Shown in pieces: positions 1 to 8,969 of a stretch of 63,279 nt of DNA. Numbering within the stretch: position 1 is the first letter of the stretch; every line of letters starts with the position of its first letter. The notes below the pieces were generated by a model. That model had not been told where the DNA came from and did no database searches. It saw only the letters and a list, made by a program, of their open reading frames with translations. Origin of the DNA: an uncultured Clostridia bacterium (lineage in GTDB: Bacteria; Bacillota; Clostridia; UBA1381); assembly GCA_910579415.1 (NCBI GenBank), contig CAJTUY010000005.1:1-63279 (forward strand), given 5' to 3'. Made by a program: the position numbers and the translations under genes.

Positions 1-43
1 TGACAATTAGCGTTTTCACTGCTAAAATAAAATGGTACGATAA

Positions 44-187
44 TATATTTGTACCCTTGCGGCAGATAAAACATCGTTCGCCGCAATGACAGCACCATCG
101 CTTCCTGAAAGCGTTATGCTTTCAGAAAAAATTTTCGGTTTTCCACAAGACAAATCTGATATGATGGTTCTTGCAGACGGTATATAA
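44..187 (+). other. Possible 3' end of an unrecognised upstream gene
   Basis: A reading frame open from about 44 to a TAA at 185-187 encodes a plausible C-terminal tail (ending KSDMMVLADGI). The same frame has a TAA at 41-43, while an adjacent frame is open from 3 to 86, so a real gene here would need a frameshift near 55-60. No family is recognised. An inverted repeat (ACGGTAT at 177-183 and ATACCGT at 193-199) straddles the stop codon. This could be a broken gene, a sequence error or non-coding DNA. Confidence 0.2.
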
Positions 188-234
188 CATAAATACCGTA
201 TACTACTATATTAAATTTAAAAGGAGGAATTGTT

Positions 235-1911
235 TTGAAAATGACCGGTGCTGAAATGGCTGTAAAAACATTGGAAAAAAACGGCGTTAAGGTTGTGTTC
301 GGATATCCCGGCGCGGCTAACTGTCCTATTATAGATAAGCTTTCGTTTTCTTCCATAAAGCATATTTTAACACGAAATGAGCAGGGCGCGGCGCATATGG
401 CTTCGGGCTATGCCAGAGTTACAAAGCAGGCAGGCGTATGTACTGCTACATCAGGTCCGGGTGCGACAAACCTTATAACAGGTATTGCTACCGCATATAT
501 GGATTCTATTCCTATGGTTGCGCTTACAGGACAGGTTGCAACAAAGCTTATCGGTAAAGACGCATTCCAGGAGGTTGATATTACGGGCGCAACGCTTCCG
601 TTTACAAAGCACAGCTATCTTATAAAAGACGGACTGGATATTCCGAAGGTAGTAAATGAAGCGTTCCATATTGCAAATACAGGCCGTCCGGGTCCTGTAC
701 TTATTGACTTCCCTATGGATATATTGAAAATGGAATTTGATTATCCTGATGAAGAGGATGAGGTTAATATTCGCGGCTATAAGCTTTTGGGAAAAGCCAA
801 TGAGTCGCAGGTAAAAAAAGTCAGCGAAGCGGTAAGAAAAGCAAAGAAGCCTGTAATTTTAGCGGGCGGCGGCATAGTTACCTCAGACGCTATGACTGAA
901 TTCAGAAAGTTTGTTAAAGAAACAGATATACCTGTTGTTTCCACAATGATGGGTATAGGTACAATCCCGACAGACAATCCGCGTTATTACGGTATGATTG
1001 GTTCGCACGGTGTAAAGCGCGCAAATATGATATTTAACCGCGCAGACCTTGTGATTGTAATGGGTTCCCGTCTTGGAGACAGAACCGTTGCCAATGTAAA
1101 GGGTCTTGAAGAAGGTAATAAGCTTATACATATTGATATTGACCCTGCGGAAATCGGTAAAAATATTCAGCCGTATATACCTGTTGTCGGCGATATTAAA
1201 GACGTTTTGGAACAGCTTATTCCGCTTATTTCAGGTTATAAGGCGGACAAGGAATGGACAGACGAGGCAGACGAGCTTCGCGCGAGATTTACTCATACCC
1301 CGTTCAGTGATGATAACGGCTTTGTAAACCCGCGTCATTTCCTGAATGTGCTGTCAGCAAAGACTAAATCAGATGTTTATCTGTCAACTGAGGTTGGACA
1401 GAACCAGATATGGTGTGCAAACAACTTTACATTTACATCACCGCGTTCACTTCTGACATCGGGCGGCTTCGGTACAATGGGCTACGGTCTTCCTGCGGCG
1501 ATAGGCGCTTCAGCGGCGGCTGAAGGTCAGAAACCTGTTATAGCCGTAATGGGCGACGGAAGCTTCCAGATGGATTTACCCGAAATGGGTACTATGGTTC
1601 AGTGGGATATACCTGTTAAAATGGTATTGTTCCAGAACAGACGTCTTGGCATGGTGCATGAACATCAGTATTTATTGTATAAATCAAATTATCAGGCAGT
1701 AAACATCGACTGTAAGCCTGATTTTGAAATACTTGCCAAAGCATACGGCATAGAAAGCGGCACTGTTACGGAAAACAGCAAGGTCGGCGAGGCGATTGAT
1801 AAGATGATGTCGTCGGACGGTTCATATCTGCTGATTGTAAATGTAAATCCATTTGAGCCGACGGGTGATGCGCTGAACGAAACAACACTGCCGGAAAAGG
1901 AGGATAAGTAA
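235..1911 (+). CDS. ilvB: Acetolactate synthase, large (catalytic) subunit
   Basis: Condenses two pyruvates, or pyruvate and 2-oxobutyrate, to acetohydroxy acids, the first committed step of valine/leucine/isoleucine synthesis, using ThDP, Mg2+ and FAD in the cytoplasm. The 558 residues match the family length. Visible are the N-terminal GYPG segment, the catalytic Glu49 in RNEQGAAHMA that activates ThDP, and the GDG ThDP/Mg-binding motif near residue 440 (VMGDGSFQMD). The start is chosen as TTG at 235 because an AAGGAGG site ends at 227, seven bases upstream; the ATG two codons later is too far. First gene of ilvB-ilvN-ilvC, one base before ilvN. No T-box leader was seen upstream. Confidence 0.95.
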   Translation: MKMTGAEMAVKTLEKNGVKVVFGYPGAANCPIIDKLSFSSIKHILTRNEQGAAHMASGYARVTKQAGVCTATSGPGATNLITGIATAYMDSIPMVALTGQVATKLIGKDAFQEVDITGATLPFTKHSYLIKDGLDIPKVVNEAFHIANTGRPGPVLIDFPMDILKMEFDYPDEEDEVNIRGYKLLGKANESQVKKVSEAVRKAKKPVILAGGGIVTSDAMTEFRKFVKETDIPVVSTMMGIGTIPTDNPRYYGMIGSHGVKRANMIFNRADLVIVMGSRLGDRTVANVKGLEEGNKLIHIDIDPAEIGKNIQPYIPVVGDIKDVLEQLIPLISGYKADKEWTDEADELRARFTHTPFSDDNGFVNPRHFLNVLSAKTKSDVYLSTEVGQNQIWCANNFTFTSPRSLLTSGGFGTMGYGLPAAIGASAAAEGQKPVIAVMGDGSFQMDLPEMGTMVQWDIPVKMVLFQNRRLGMVHEHQYLLYKSNYQAVNIDCKPDFEILAKAYGIESGTVTENSKVGEAIDKMMSSDGSYLLIVNVNPFEPTGDALNETTLPEKEDK

Positions 1912-1912
1912 T

Positions 1913-2413
1913 ATGGAAAAATATACATTATCCGTTCTTGTTGAAAATAATCCCGGTGTACTTTCAAGAGTTGTCGGACTGTTTTCAAGACGCGGCTTTA
2001 ATATTCATTCACTTTCGGTAGGAACTACTCAAGACCCGCATGTATCACGTATTACAATTGAAGTGATAGGTGATGCGTCAACGGTTGAACAGGTTTCAAA
2101 ACAGCTTTCAAAAATTATGGAAGTTATTAAGCTTAAAACGCTTCGTGACAGCGAAATTGTAAAACGCGGACTCGCGCTTGTGAAAATTAAGGTTTCACCT
2201 AAAACACGCGGCGAGGTTATTGAAATTACAACCGTATTCAGAGCGAATATTGTTGATATTTCATCAAATACCCTGACCGTTGAAATTACGGGTCACGACA
2301 GAAAAATCGGCGCGTTTATCGATATGGTTGAGCCGTACGGAATTGAAGAAATCGCTTGTACGGGTATGACCGCCTTAGAACGCGGCACAAATACTTTAAG
2401 ACTGGATAAATAA
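1913..2413 (+). CDS. ilvN: Acetolactate synthase, small (regulatory) subunit
   Basis: Regulatory partner of IlvB; in this family it stimulates the catalytic subunit and confers valine feedback inhibition. The 166-residue protein has an N-terminal ACT domain (about residues 4-76, with VENNPGVLSRVVGLFSRRGF typical of IlvN/IlvH) and a C-terminal ALS-small-subunit domain from about residue 85. The ATG lies one base after the ilvB stop, and the ribosome site AAAGGAGGA is inside the end of ilvB, so the two subunits are translationally coupled. Length is typical of the short IlvH/IlvN type. Confidence 0.95.
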   Translation: MEKYTLSVLVENNPGVLSRVVGLFSRRGFNIHSLSVGTTQDPHVSRITIEVIGDASTVEQVSKQLSKIMEVIKLKTLRDSEIVKRGLALVKIKVSPKTRGEVIEITTVFRANIVDISSNTLTVEITGHDRKIGAFIDMVEPYGIEEIACTGMTALERGTNTLRLDK

Positions 2414-2502
2414 GATTTTTACTTAATGCGCTTGTTGGCGCGGGAAACACTGTTAAATATTTAGTTATTTAATATATAAAATAAGGAAAGAGGTAATTTA
2501 AA

Positions 2503-3525
2503 ATGGCAAAGACATTAGACCATGAAGCAAAGGTATTTTACGAAAGTGACTGTAACTTACAGCTTTTACAGGGTAAGACAGTTGCAATTATAGGTTTTGG
2601 TTCACAGGGTCATGCTCATGCAATGAACCTGAAGGACAGCGGAGTAAATGTAATCGTTGGTTTAAGACCCGGTTCAAGAAACGCTAAAAGAGCAGAAGCT
2701 TACGGTATTCCTGTATATGATACAGCAGAAGCTGCTAAGAAGGCTGATATTATCATGATTTTAACGCCTGATGAAAAGCAGGCTGAAATCTATAAAGAAA
2801 GTATTGAGCCAAACCTTGAAGAAGGTAATATGCTTATGTTCGCTCACGGTTTTAATATTCACTTTAAGCAAATTGTTCCGCCGGCAGGTGTTGACGTTAC
2901 AATGATTGCTCCTAAGGGTCCCGGTCATACCGTTCGTTTTGAGTATGAAGAAGGTAAGGGTGTTCCGTGTCTTGTTGCAGTTGAACAGGATGCGACAGGC
3001 AAGGCTTTGGATATGGCGCTTGCTTACGGCGCAGGTATCGGCGGCGCAAGAGCGGCTATTTTGGAAACAACTTTCCAGTGCGAAACAGAAACAGATCTGT
3101 TCGGTGAGCAGGCAGTTCTTTGCGGCGGCGTTACAGCTTTGATGCAGGCAGGTTTTGAAACACTTGTTGAAGCAGGCTATGACCCGAGAAACGCTTACTT
3201 TGAGTGTATCCACGAGATGAAGCTTATCGTTGACCTTATTTATCAGGGCGGTTTCAGCAGAATGAGATATTCAATTTCTGATACGGCTGAATACGGCGAT
3301 TATGAGATTGGTAAGAGAATGGTAACTGAAGAAACAAAGAAGGAAATGAAAAAGGTTCTTTCAGAAATTCAGGACGGTACATTCGCTACCAACTGGATTG
3401 CCGAAAACAAGAACGGCAGAGCGCACTTCAACGCTACAAGACAGCTTAAGGCTGAACATCAGCTTGAAAAGGTCGGAGCAGACATCAGAAAGTTCTATTC
3501 ATGGAATAAGGAATACGATGACTAA
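2503..3525 (+). CDS. ilvC: Ketol-acid reductoisomerase (NADP+)
   Basis: Second common enzyme of branched-chain amino acid synthesis: Mg-dependent alkyl migration and NADPH reduction of acetohydroxy acids. The 340 residues fit the short class I enzyme. An N-terminal Rossmann domain carries GFGSQGHAHAMNLKDSG (about residues 31-47), and the C-terminal knotted domain supplies the metal/substrate Asp and Glu residues (for example the DLFGEQAVLCGG segment). It lies 89 bases after ilvN in the same orientation, with ribosome site GGAAAGAGG. That gap holds only a small hairpin and AT-rich sequence. A strong terminator follows. ilvD and ilvE are absent from the visible operon. Confidence 0.96.
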   Translation: MAKTLDHEAKVFYESDCNLQLLQGKTVAIIGFGSQGHAHAMNLKDSGVNVIVGLRPGSRNAKRAEAYGIPVYDTAEAAKKADIIMILTPDEKQAEIYKESIEPNLEEGNMLMFAHGFNIHFKQIVPPAGVDVTMIAPKGPGHTVRFEYEEGKGVPCLVAVEQDATGKALDMALAYGAGIGGARAAILETTFQCETETDLFGEQAVLCGGVTALMQAGFETLVEAGYDPRNAYFECIHEMKLIVDLIYQGGFSRMRYSISDTAEYGDYEIGKRMVTEETKKEMKKVLSEIQDGTFATNWIAENKNGRAHFNATRQLKAEHQLEKVGADIRKFYSWNKEYDD

Positions 3526-3545
3526 TTAAATTCCGACAAATATAT

Positions 3546-3580
3546 AAACGGCATAGCATAAAACTATGCCGTTTTCTTTT
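3546..3580 (+). terminator. Rho-independent terminator of the ilvBNC operon
   Basis: Perfect 11-bp stem AAACGGCATAG / CTATGCCGTTT with a seven-base loop, followed by TTCTTTT. It lies 20 bases after the ilvC stop. Confidence 0.85.
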
Positions 3581-3605
3581 ACGGTATGTTTTGGGAGGTA
3601 TCTGA

Positions 3606-4847
3606 ATGAGATTGAATATTCTTGATTTTGGAGCGGATAAGAGCGGTAAAACACTGAGTACGGCAGCTGTACAATCGGCAATAGACAAGTGTCCCGAAAA
3701 CGGTTGTGTATATGTGCCTGAGGGAGTATATATATGCGGTGCGCTGTTTTTAAAAAGCAATATAACACTGTTTCTGGAAAAAGACGCAGTAATAAAAGGA
3801 AGCAGCAGCGCCTGTGATTTCCCTGTAAAAACATATCGTTGGGAGGGCAGGGAAACGGAATGTTATTCTTCGCTTATAAATGCAGGTATAGATACGGACG
3901 GAGCGAGCGGTCTTATTATAGAAGGCGCGGGTACGATAGATGCAAACGGCGCGGAATTGTTTCGTCAGGAAATGGAGGAGAGAAAAGGAGCGCGCGGCAG
4001 AGCGGTGTGTATAAGAAATTCATCCGATATACGCATAAGCGGCGTAACTATACGTCAGTCGCCTGCATGGTGTCTGCATTTAATAAACTGTCGTAATGTG
4101 GAGATAGATAATGTTAAAATTCATACAAAATATGATGAACAGGGTAACCGTTATGCCGGTATTTTTAATGGTGACGGCATAGACTGTGATTCATGTAAAA
4201 ATGTTTATATTACTAATTCATTTATTGCAAGTCAGGATGACTGCATAGCGATAAAGTCGGGTAAGGATGCAGAGGGAAGGAATGCCGCTATGGGAAGTGA
4301 GAATATACATATTTCGGACTGCCGTTTTGAAAGTGGATTTGGTGTTGCAATCGGAAGCGAAATGTCGGGCGGAGTAAAAAATGTAACGGTTCGAAACTGT
4401 ATATTTAATAATACATTCAGTATAGGCAGTGTCAAAACATGTCGCGGCAGAGGCGGTGTAATTGAGGATATTTTATTTGAAAATGTTGAGCTTTGCAATA
4501 TTGATACCGAACATACCGATTGTAAATGGTTTCGCGGCGGAATTTATATTGACAGCTATTACAGCAATGATGAAATTTCAAAAGAAAAACAACCTGTAAG
4601 CGAGGAAACACCGCTTATAAAAAATATTACTTTTCGTAATGCAAAAGTAGATACCTGCGGCGGCAATGCAATATATATCTCGGGACTTCCGGAAATGCAC
4701 TGCGAGAATATAACGCTTGAAAATATATCTGCAACCGGTAAATACGGAATGAAGGCATATTTTACAGATAATCTTAACATGAAAAATGTTAAGGTGTCCG
4801 CACATGAAGGTGAAAACTATGTTTTTGAAGAAGTTACTCACAGTTAG
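3606..4847 (+). CDS. Glycoside hydrolase family 28 (polygalacturonase-like), altered catalytic motifs
   Basis: A right-handed beta-helix enzyme of 413 residues of the pectin-degrading GH28 family (poly- or rhamnogalacturonan hydrolases). Recognisable landmarks are NGDGIDCDS (Asp at about 190, 193 and 195) and the paired acidic residues of SQDDCIAIKSG (Asp211/212). The usual GHG motif reads GFG (Phe at about 245, in SGFGVAIGSEMSGG), and the usual RIK motif reads SVK (about 275-277, before TCRGRGG). So two conserved GH28 positions are substituted. No signal peptide is present, so it would act inside the cell on imported oligosaccharides. The ATG follows a GGGAGG ribosome site. No transporter or other pectin genes adjoin it. 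Confidence 0.85.
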   Translation: MRLNILDFGADKSGKTLSTAAVQSAIDKCPENGCVYVPEGVYICGALFLKSNITLFLEKDAVIKGSSSACDFPVKTYRWEGRETECYSSLINAGIDTDGASGLIIEGAGTIDANGAELFRQEMEERKGARGRAVCIRNSSDIRISGVTIRQSPAWCLHLINCRNVEIDNVKIHTKYDEQGNRYAGIFNGDGIDCDSCKNVYITNSFIASQDDCIAIKSGKDAEGRNAAMGSENIHISDCRFESGFGVAIGSEMSGGVKNVTVRNCIFNNTFSIGSVKTCRGRGGVIEDILFENVELCNIDTEHTDCKWFRGGIYIDSYYSNDEISKEKQPVSEETPLIKNITFRNAKVDTCGGNAIYISGLPEMHCENITLENISATGKYGMKAYFTDNLNMKNVKVSAHEGENYVFEEVTHS

Positions 4848-4909
4848 TGTTTTAATCTTATTGTTAAAAAAGTAAAAGACAAGAAATGATAATTTTGTAT
4901 AAAATTTTA

Positions 4910-4938
4910 TTGATACCATGAATGGTATATGATATAAT
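4910..4938 (+). promoter_or_regulatory. Promoter of the iron-sulfur scaffold/GGGtGRT pair
   Basis: TTGATA at 4910-4915, 17-bp spacer, TATAAT at 4933-4938 preceded by an extended -10 TG (TGATATAAT). It lies 40 bases before the start codon. Confidence 0.75.
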
Positions 4939-4978
4939 AGAAATAACGAGCGGTTTTCCGCGTGAAAGGAGTAATAGT

Positions 4979-5671
4979 ATGAAATATTCAGCAGAAGTAG
5001 AAAAGATGTGTCCTCTTGCTAAAGGTACATATCACGGTCCTGCGCCTATCCCCGAAGAGGGCAAATGGGTACAGGCTAAGGAAATCAAAGATATTTCCGG
5101 TTTAACTCATGGTATCGGCTGGTGCGCGCCTCAGCAGGGTACTTGTAAGCTTACATTGAACGTAAAAGACGGCGTTATTGAGGAGGCTCTTGTGGAAACA
5201 GTGGGCTGTTCAGGTATGACGCACTCGGCGGCTATGGCGGCTGAAATTCTTATCGGCAAAACAATTCTTGAAGCTTTAAATACTGACCTTGTTTGTGATG
5301 CAATAAACACAGCTATGAGAGAGCTGTTTTTACAAATTGTATACGGACGTACACAGACTGCTTTTTCAGAGGACGGTCTTCCAATCGGCGCAGGTCTTGA
5401 GGATTTGGGTAAGGGATTACGCTCACAGGTTGGTACTACATACGCTACAAGTAAAAAAGGACCTCGTTATCTTGAGCTTGCAGAAGGCTATATTACAAAG
5501 GTTGCAGTAGACGAGAATGATACTATTATCGGTTATAAGTTTGTTCATCTCGGTAAAATGATGGAAATGATTAGAAAAGGTGTTGACGCTAACGAAGCTT
5601 TGGAAAAGGCAAGCGGTCAATACGGTCGTGTTGATGATGCTGTAAAGCTTATCGACCCGAGAGAAGAATAA
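4979..5671 (+). CDS. Iron-sulfur cluster assembly scaffold-like protein (NifU/IscU-like)
   Basis: A 230-residue cytoplasmic protein of the kind annotated in Clostridia as an iron-sulfur cluster assembly scaffold. The central segment GWCAPQQGTCKLTLNVKDG and the later VETVGCSGMTHSA give conserved cysteines in an IscU-like arrangement followed by helix-rich sequence. A longer frame exists upstream, but the start at 4979 is chosen because GAAAGGAG lies eight bases before it and upstream codons overlap the promoter. It is followed 18 bases later by the GGGtGRT gene, its regular partner. The exact cluster or client is unknown. Confidence 0.8.
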   Translation: MKYSAEVEKMCPLAKGTYHGPAPIPEEGKWVQAKEIKDISGLTHGIGWCAPQQGTCKLTLNVKDGVIEEALVETVGCSGMTHSAAMAAEILIGKTILEALNTDLVCDAINTAMRELFLQIVYGRTQTAFSEDGLPIGAGLEDLGKGLRSQVGTTYATSKKGPRYLELAEGYITKVAVDENDTIIGYKFVHLGKMMEMIRKGVDANEALEKASGQYGRVDDAVKLIDPREE

Positions 5672-5689
5672 TAAGGGAGGTAAACGATA

Positions 5690-6691
5690 ATGGCTTTATT
5701 TGAAAGTTATGAAAGAAGAATAGACCAAATCAATGCTGAGCTTAAAAAGCACGGTATCAATTCAATAGAAGAAGCAAAACAGATTTGTGATGAAAAAGGC
5801 GTTGACGCTTATGGTATCGCAAAGGGTATTCAGCCGATTTGTTTTGAAAATGCGGGCTGGGCTTATACAGTAGGCGCGGCAATAGCTATTAAAGACGGCG
5901 TTAAGACAGCGGCAGAGGCGGCTGAAAAAATCGGTCTTGGCTTGCAGTCATTCTGTATTCCGGGTTCTGTTGCAGACGACAGAAAGGTTGGTCTTGGTCA
6001 CGGAAATCTTGGCGCAATGCTTTTAAGAGATGAAACAAAGTGTTTCGCATTCCTTGCAGGTCACGAGTCATTCGCGGCGGCAGAGGGCGCTATTGGTCTT
6101 GCAAACAGCGCAAACAAGGCGAGAAAAGAACCATTGAGAGTTATTCTTAACGGTCTTGGCAAAGACGCGGCAAAGATTATTTCAAGAATTAACGGCTTTA
6201 CATATGTTCAGACTAAGTTTGACTATTATACAGGCGAGCTTAACATTGTAGAGGAAATCGCTTACTCAAAGGGCGAGAGAGCAAAAGTTCGCTGCTACGG
6301 CGCGGATGACGTTCGCGAGGGCGTTGCAATTATGCATAAAGAGGGCGTTGACGTTTCTATCACAGGTAACTCAACAAACCCGACACGTTTCCAGCACCCC
6401 GTTGCAGGTACATACAAGAAAGAATGTATCGAGCAGGGTAAGAAATATTTCTCTGTTGCGTCGGGCGGCGGTACAGGACGTACGCTTCACCCCGATAATA
6501 TGGCGGCAGGTCCTGCATCTTACGGTATGACCGATACAATGGGAAGAATGCATTCTGACGCTCAGTTTGCAGGTTCATCATCAGTTCCTGCTCATGTTGA
6601 AATGATGGGACTTATCGGCGCAGGCAACAACCCGATGGTTGGTATGACCGTTGCAGTTGCAGTTGCTATCGCTGAGGCAATGAATAAGTAA
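5690..6691 (+). CDS. GGGtGRT family protein
   Basis: A 333-residue protein of the family named for its glycine-rich motif, visible here as SGGGTGRTLHPDNMAAGPASYG. The family is conserved in anaerobic Firmicutes and regularly sits next to the NifU-like scaffold gene, as here; the biochemical role is not established. Other features are Gly-rich helices (GLGHGNLGAMLLRDETKCFAFLAGHE) and an Ala/Val-rich C terminus. No signal peptide or membrane segment. Ribosome site AAGGGAGG precedes the ATG by nine bases. The pair shares one promoter and one terminator. A role in sulfur or iron-sulfur metabolism is inferred from the partner only. Confidence 0.8.
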   Translation: MALFESYERRIDQINAELKKHGINSIEEAKQICDEKGVDAYGIAKGIQPICFENAGWAYTVGAAIAIKDGVKTAAEAAEKIGLGLQSFCIPGSVADDRKVGLGHGNLGAMLLRDETKCFAFLAGHESFAAAEGAIGLANSANKARKEPLRVILNGLGKDAAKIISRINGFTYVQTKFDYYTGELNIVEEIAYSKGERAKVRCYGADDVREGVAIMHKEGVDVSITGNSTNPTRFQHPVAGTYKKECIEQGKKYFSVASGGGTGRTLHPDNMAAGPASYGMTDTMGRMHSDAQFAGSSSVPAHVEMMGLIGAGNNPMVGMTVAVAVAIAEAMNK

Positions 6692-6754
6692 GGCTTTTCG
6701 GGCATCTATTGATTTTTCAAAAGTAATAAAATTAAAAAAACGTAAAAATAAAAG

Positions 6755-6803
6755 TTAGACACATCATTTTAAGCAAAAACGCTATGATGTGTCTAATTTT
6801 TTG
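6755..6803 (+). terminator. Rho-independent terminator after the GGGtGRT gene
   Basis: Perfect 13-bp arms TTAGACACATCAT (6755-6767) and ATGATGTGTCTAA (6784-6796), 16-base loop, then TTTTTT. Confidence 0.8.
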
Positions 6804-6811
6804 AACTACAA

Positions 6812-6833
6812 AAGGCAGCTTAACGCTGCCCTT
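6812..6833 (-). terminator. Probable terminator of the minus-strand LRR gene
   Basis: Hairpin AAGGCAGC / GCTGCCCTT just downstream (on the minus strand) of the LRR stop codon, followed on that strand by TTTTGTAG. The T-run is weak. Confidence 0.5.
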
Positions 6834-6845
6834 GTGTGAATACCT

Positions 6846-8492
6846 TTATATTAACGGAAATTCCTCCGCCGTTATAATCGGTTGTAGTGTATCTGCCCAA
6901 ATAAATACCTTTGCTTTTGCTGCATTATCTTTTTTATTCACTATTATTGTTGTATTGCTTGTTGTTTCAAGCGGTACGCGCTTAACCGCAATCAAACCAT
7001 CGCGTTTATCATATATTCCAGCATAGACATAACAATTTGCATATGTTGCTTCTGGCGCGACATCAAAGGTATATGCTGTGTCCGTTTCCGTCTTTGTTAT
7101 TGTTGCGGTTGTGGTGGGAAACGGCGTTGGTTTTGGAGTTGGCTTAGGTGTCGGTGTTGGTGCAAGAGCTGAATTATAATGTATAGTTGCATTTTTTAAA
7201 TAATCATTATTTGTGCCGATATACATTTCCTCCCACTCTGCTTTGCTTCCTCCGTATTCAACAGTTGTTAATTTTGAGCAATTTCTAAATGCGTCGCTTT
7301 CAATTTCGATTACGCTCTTTGGTATAATAACTTCTGTTAAGCCTCTACAATAACCAAATGTATAACTGCCTATATTTGTTATACCGTTTCCGAAAGTAAC
7401 ACTTGTTAAACCGCTACAACCGCTAAATGCAGACGTGCCAATGTTTATTACACTGTCGGGGATTGTAATGCTTGTTAAATTGGGACAATAGAAAAACGCA
7501 TAAGCGCCAATGTTTGTAACCCCGTTTCCGATAGTAACGCTTGTCAAGCTGTCACAATCGGAAAATGCATCTTCATCAATGCTTTTTACGCTGTCGGGGA
7601 TTGTTACGCTTGTTAAGCTAACGCAATACTTAAACGCCTCCTTGCTAATGCTTTTTACGCTGTCTCCAAGAGTAACGCTTGTCAAACCGCGACAACCGCC
7701 AAATATAGAATTGCCGATGATTGTTACACTGTTGGGGATGGTTACACTTGTTAAGCCGTTGCACCCCTGAAATGCACCCTCTCCAATACTTGTAACGCTG
7801 TTGCCAATTGTTACGCTTGTCAATCCGTCGCAACCATAAAACACCCTCTCTCCAATGCTTGTAACGTTGTCTGGAATAGTAACGCTTGTTATACCATCGC
7901 AACCACCAAACGCTTGTTCGCCAATGACTGATACGCTGTCGGGGATAGTAATGCTTGTTATGCCATCGCAACCGCTAAACGCATAGGCTGATATTTTAGT
8001 AACACCGTTCGGAATTGTTATTGCTCCTGCAATTCTTTTATTATTAAGATAGAGCTTTCTTGTATAAATCTTTGGATTTGAAGTAATATTACCAAAATTT
8101 ATATTCAAATATGCCGCAAGGTCTGTTATATATACACTGTCTAAATTGTCGCAATCACAAAACGCAGATTCACCAATACTTACAACGCTGTCTGGAATAG
8201 TAACGCTTGTTAAGTTATGGTAACCATAAAATGCCTCTCTACCAATGCTTGTAACTCCGTTTTCTATAATAATTGATTTTATTTCACTGCATTTATTATA
8301 CCAAGAGTAATTTTTATACTTATAGCCATCATACATATCTCCTGTTCCGGTTATTGTAAGCGTGCCATTATCATCAAGTGTCCAAGTAAGATTTTGTCCC
8401 CAAGTATCGCTTGTTGCAGCAGTTACAATAACAGGCATACGTGCATACACCATTGACAGCATCAGCATCAAGCTTAAAACTCGCTTTTTCAT
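6846..8492 (-). CDS. Secreted BspA-like leucine-rich-repeat surface protein
   Basis: A 548-residue exported protein. A signal peptide (KKR then a hydrophobic run, cleavage probably after VTAA near residue 26) precedes about fourteen LRR_5/BspA-type repeats of 22-23 residues (SVTIPDSV..IG..AFSGC..L) spanning residues ~60-425. Then comes a Pro/Thr linker (PTPTPKPTPKPTP, ~445-460). The C-terminal domain ends in KAKVFIWADTLQPI and resembles the end of the 1861-residue protein at 35600. BspA-like proteins of other bacteria bind host or bacterial surfaces; binding here is inferred. No SLH or LPXTG anchor is visible. The ATG follows an AGGAGG site on the minus strand. The gene stands alone and converges with the iron-sulfur pair. 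Confidence 0.85.
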   Translation of the reverse strand: MKKRVLSLMLMLSMVYARMPVIVTAATSDTWGQNLTWTLDDNGTLTITGTGDMYDGYKYKNYSWYNKCSEIKSIIIENGVTSIGREAFYGYHNLTSVTIPDSVVSIGESAFCDCDNLDSVYITDLAAYLNINFGNITSNPKIYTRKLYLNNKRIAGAITIPNGVTKISAYAFSGCDGITSITIPDSVSVIGEQAFGGCDGITSVTIPDNVTSIGERVFYGCDGLTSVTIGNSVTSIGEGAFQGCNGLTSVTIPNSVTIIGNSIFGGCRGLTSVTLGDSVKSISKEAFKYCVSLTSVTIPDSVKSIDEDAFSDCDSLTSVTIGNGVTNIGAYAFFYCPNLTSITIPDSVINIGTSAFSGCSGLTSVTFGNGITNIGSYTFGYCRGLTEVIIPKSVIEIESDAFRNCSKLTTVEYGGSKAEWEEMYIGTNNDYLKNATIHYNSALAPTPTPKPTPKPTPFPTTTATITKTETDTAYTFDVAPEATYANCYVYAGIYDKRDGLIAVKRVPLETTSNTTIIVNKKDNAAKAKVFIWADTLQPIITAEEFPLI

Positions 8493-8969
8493 TTTTTACC
8501 TCCTGTTGATTTAGATTTAATCTTCCCCCTCAAGCGTAAGCCTTTTCACGAAGCATAAAAACGCGGCTTAGATTTAATATTACCATACACTACTATACAA
8601 AAATACTATAATTAAGCGTTATCCCATATTACATATTGTTTATATATAAAGCTGGCATTTTTGACAATGCAAAACTTATTATTTATGAGATAGTACAACA
8701 AGTATATTCAAGCGGAATATCTTTAAAATAAGTACTAAAAAATAGTATTATATTAATTGTATAATAGTTGCTATTTCTATTATAGCATAAATTATCCATA
8801 AATCAATAGTTATTTGCTCGAGCGATTTAACTCCACCGCAAACAATTTTATATAATCTATTGTAAAAATCCAAGAGAAATGATATTATTTAACTATCATT
8901 ATACGAAAAGGAGTACACGCAATTTTAAAATCTGAACCAAAAGAATTAGTAAAAACAAAGGAGAATCCT
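8493..8969. other. 477-bp intergenic region between divergent genes
   Basis: No convincing ORF. On the minus strand it is the 5' region of the LRR gene. A direct repeat TTAGATTTAAT occurs at 8511-8521 and 8568-8578. Between the copies lies a hairpin (AAGCC / GGCTT arms with loop containing GCATAAAAACGCG) that resembles a piece of the structured spacer near 32560. The remainder is very AT-rich and presumably holds both promoters; no confident -35/-10 pair was assigned. Confidence 0.4.

Noticed and set aside
1..234. Possible T-box leader upstream of ilvB
   Set aside because: No T-box (GGTGGNACCGCG-like) sequence or specifier structure is visible.
7510..7971. Repetitive open frames on both strands within the LRR gene
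   Set aside because: Produced by the tandem 69-bp LRR coding repeats, not separate genes.
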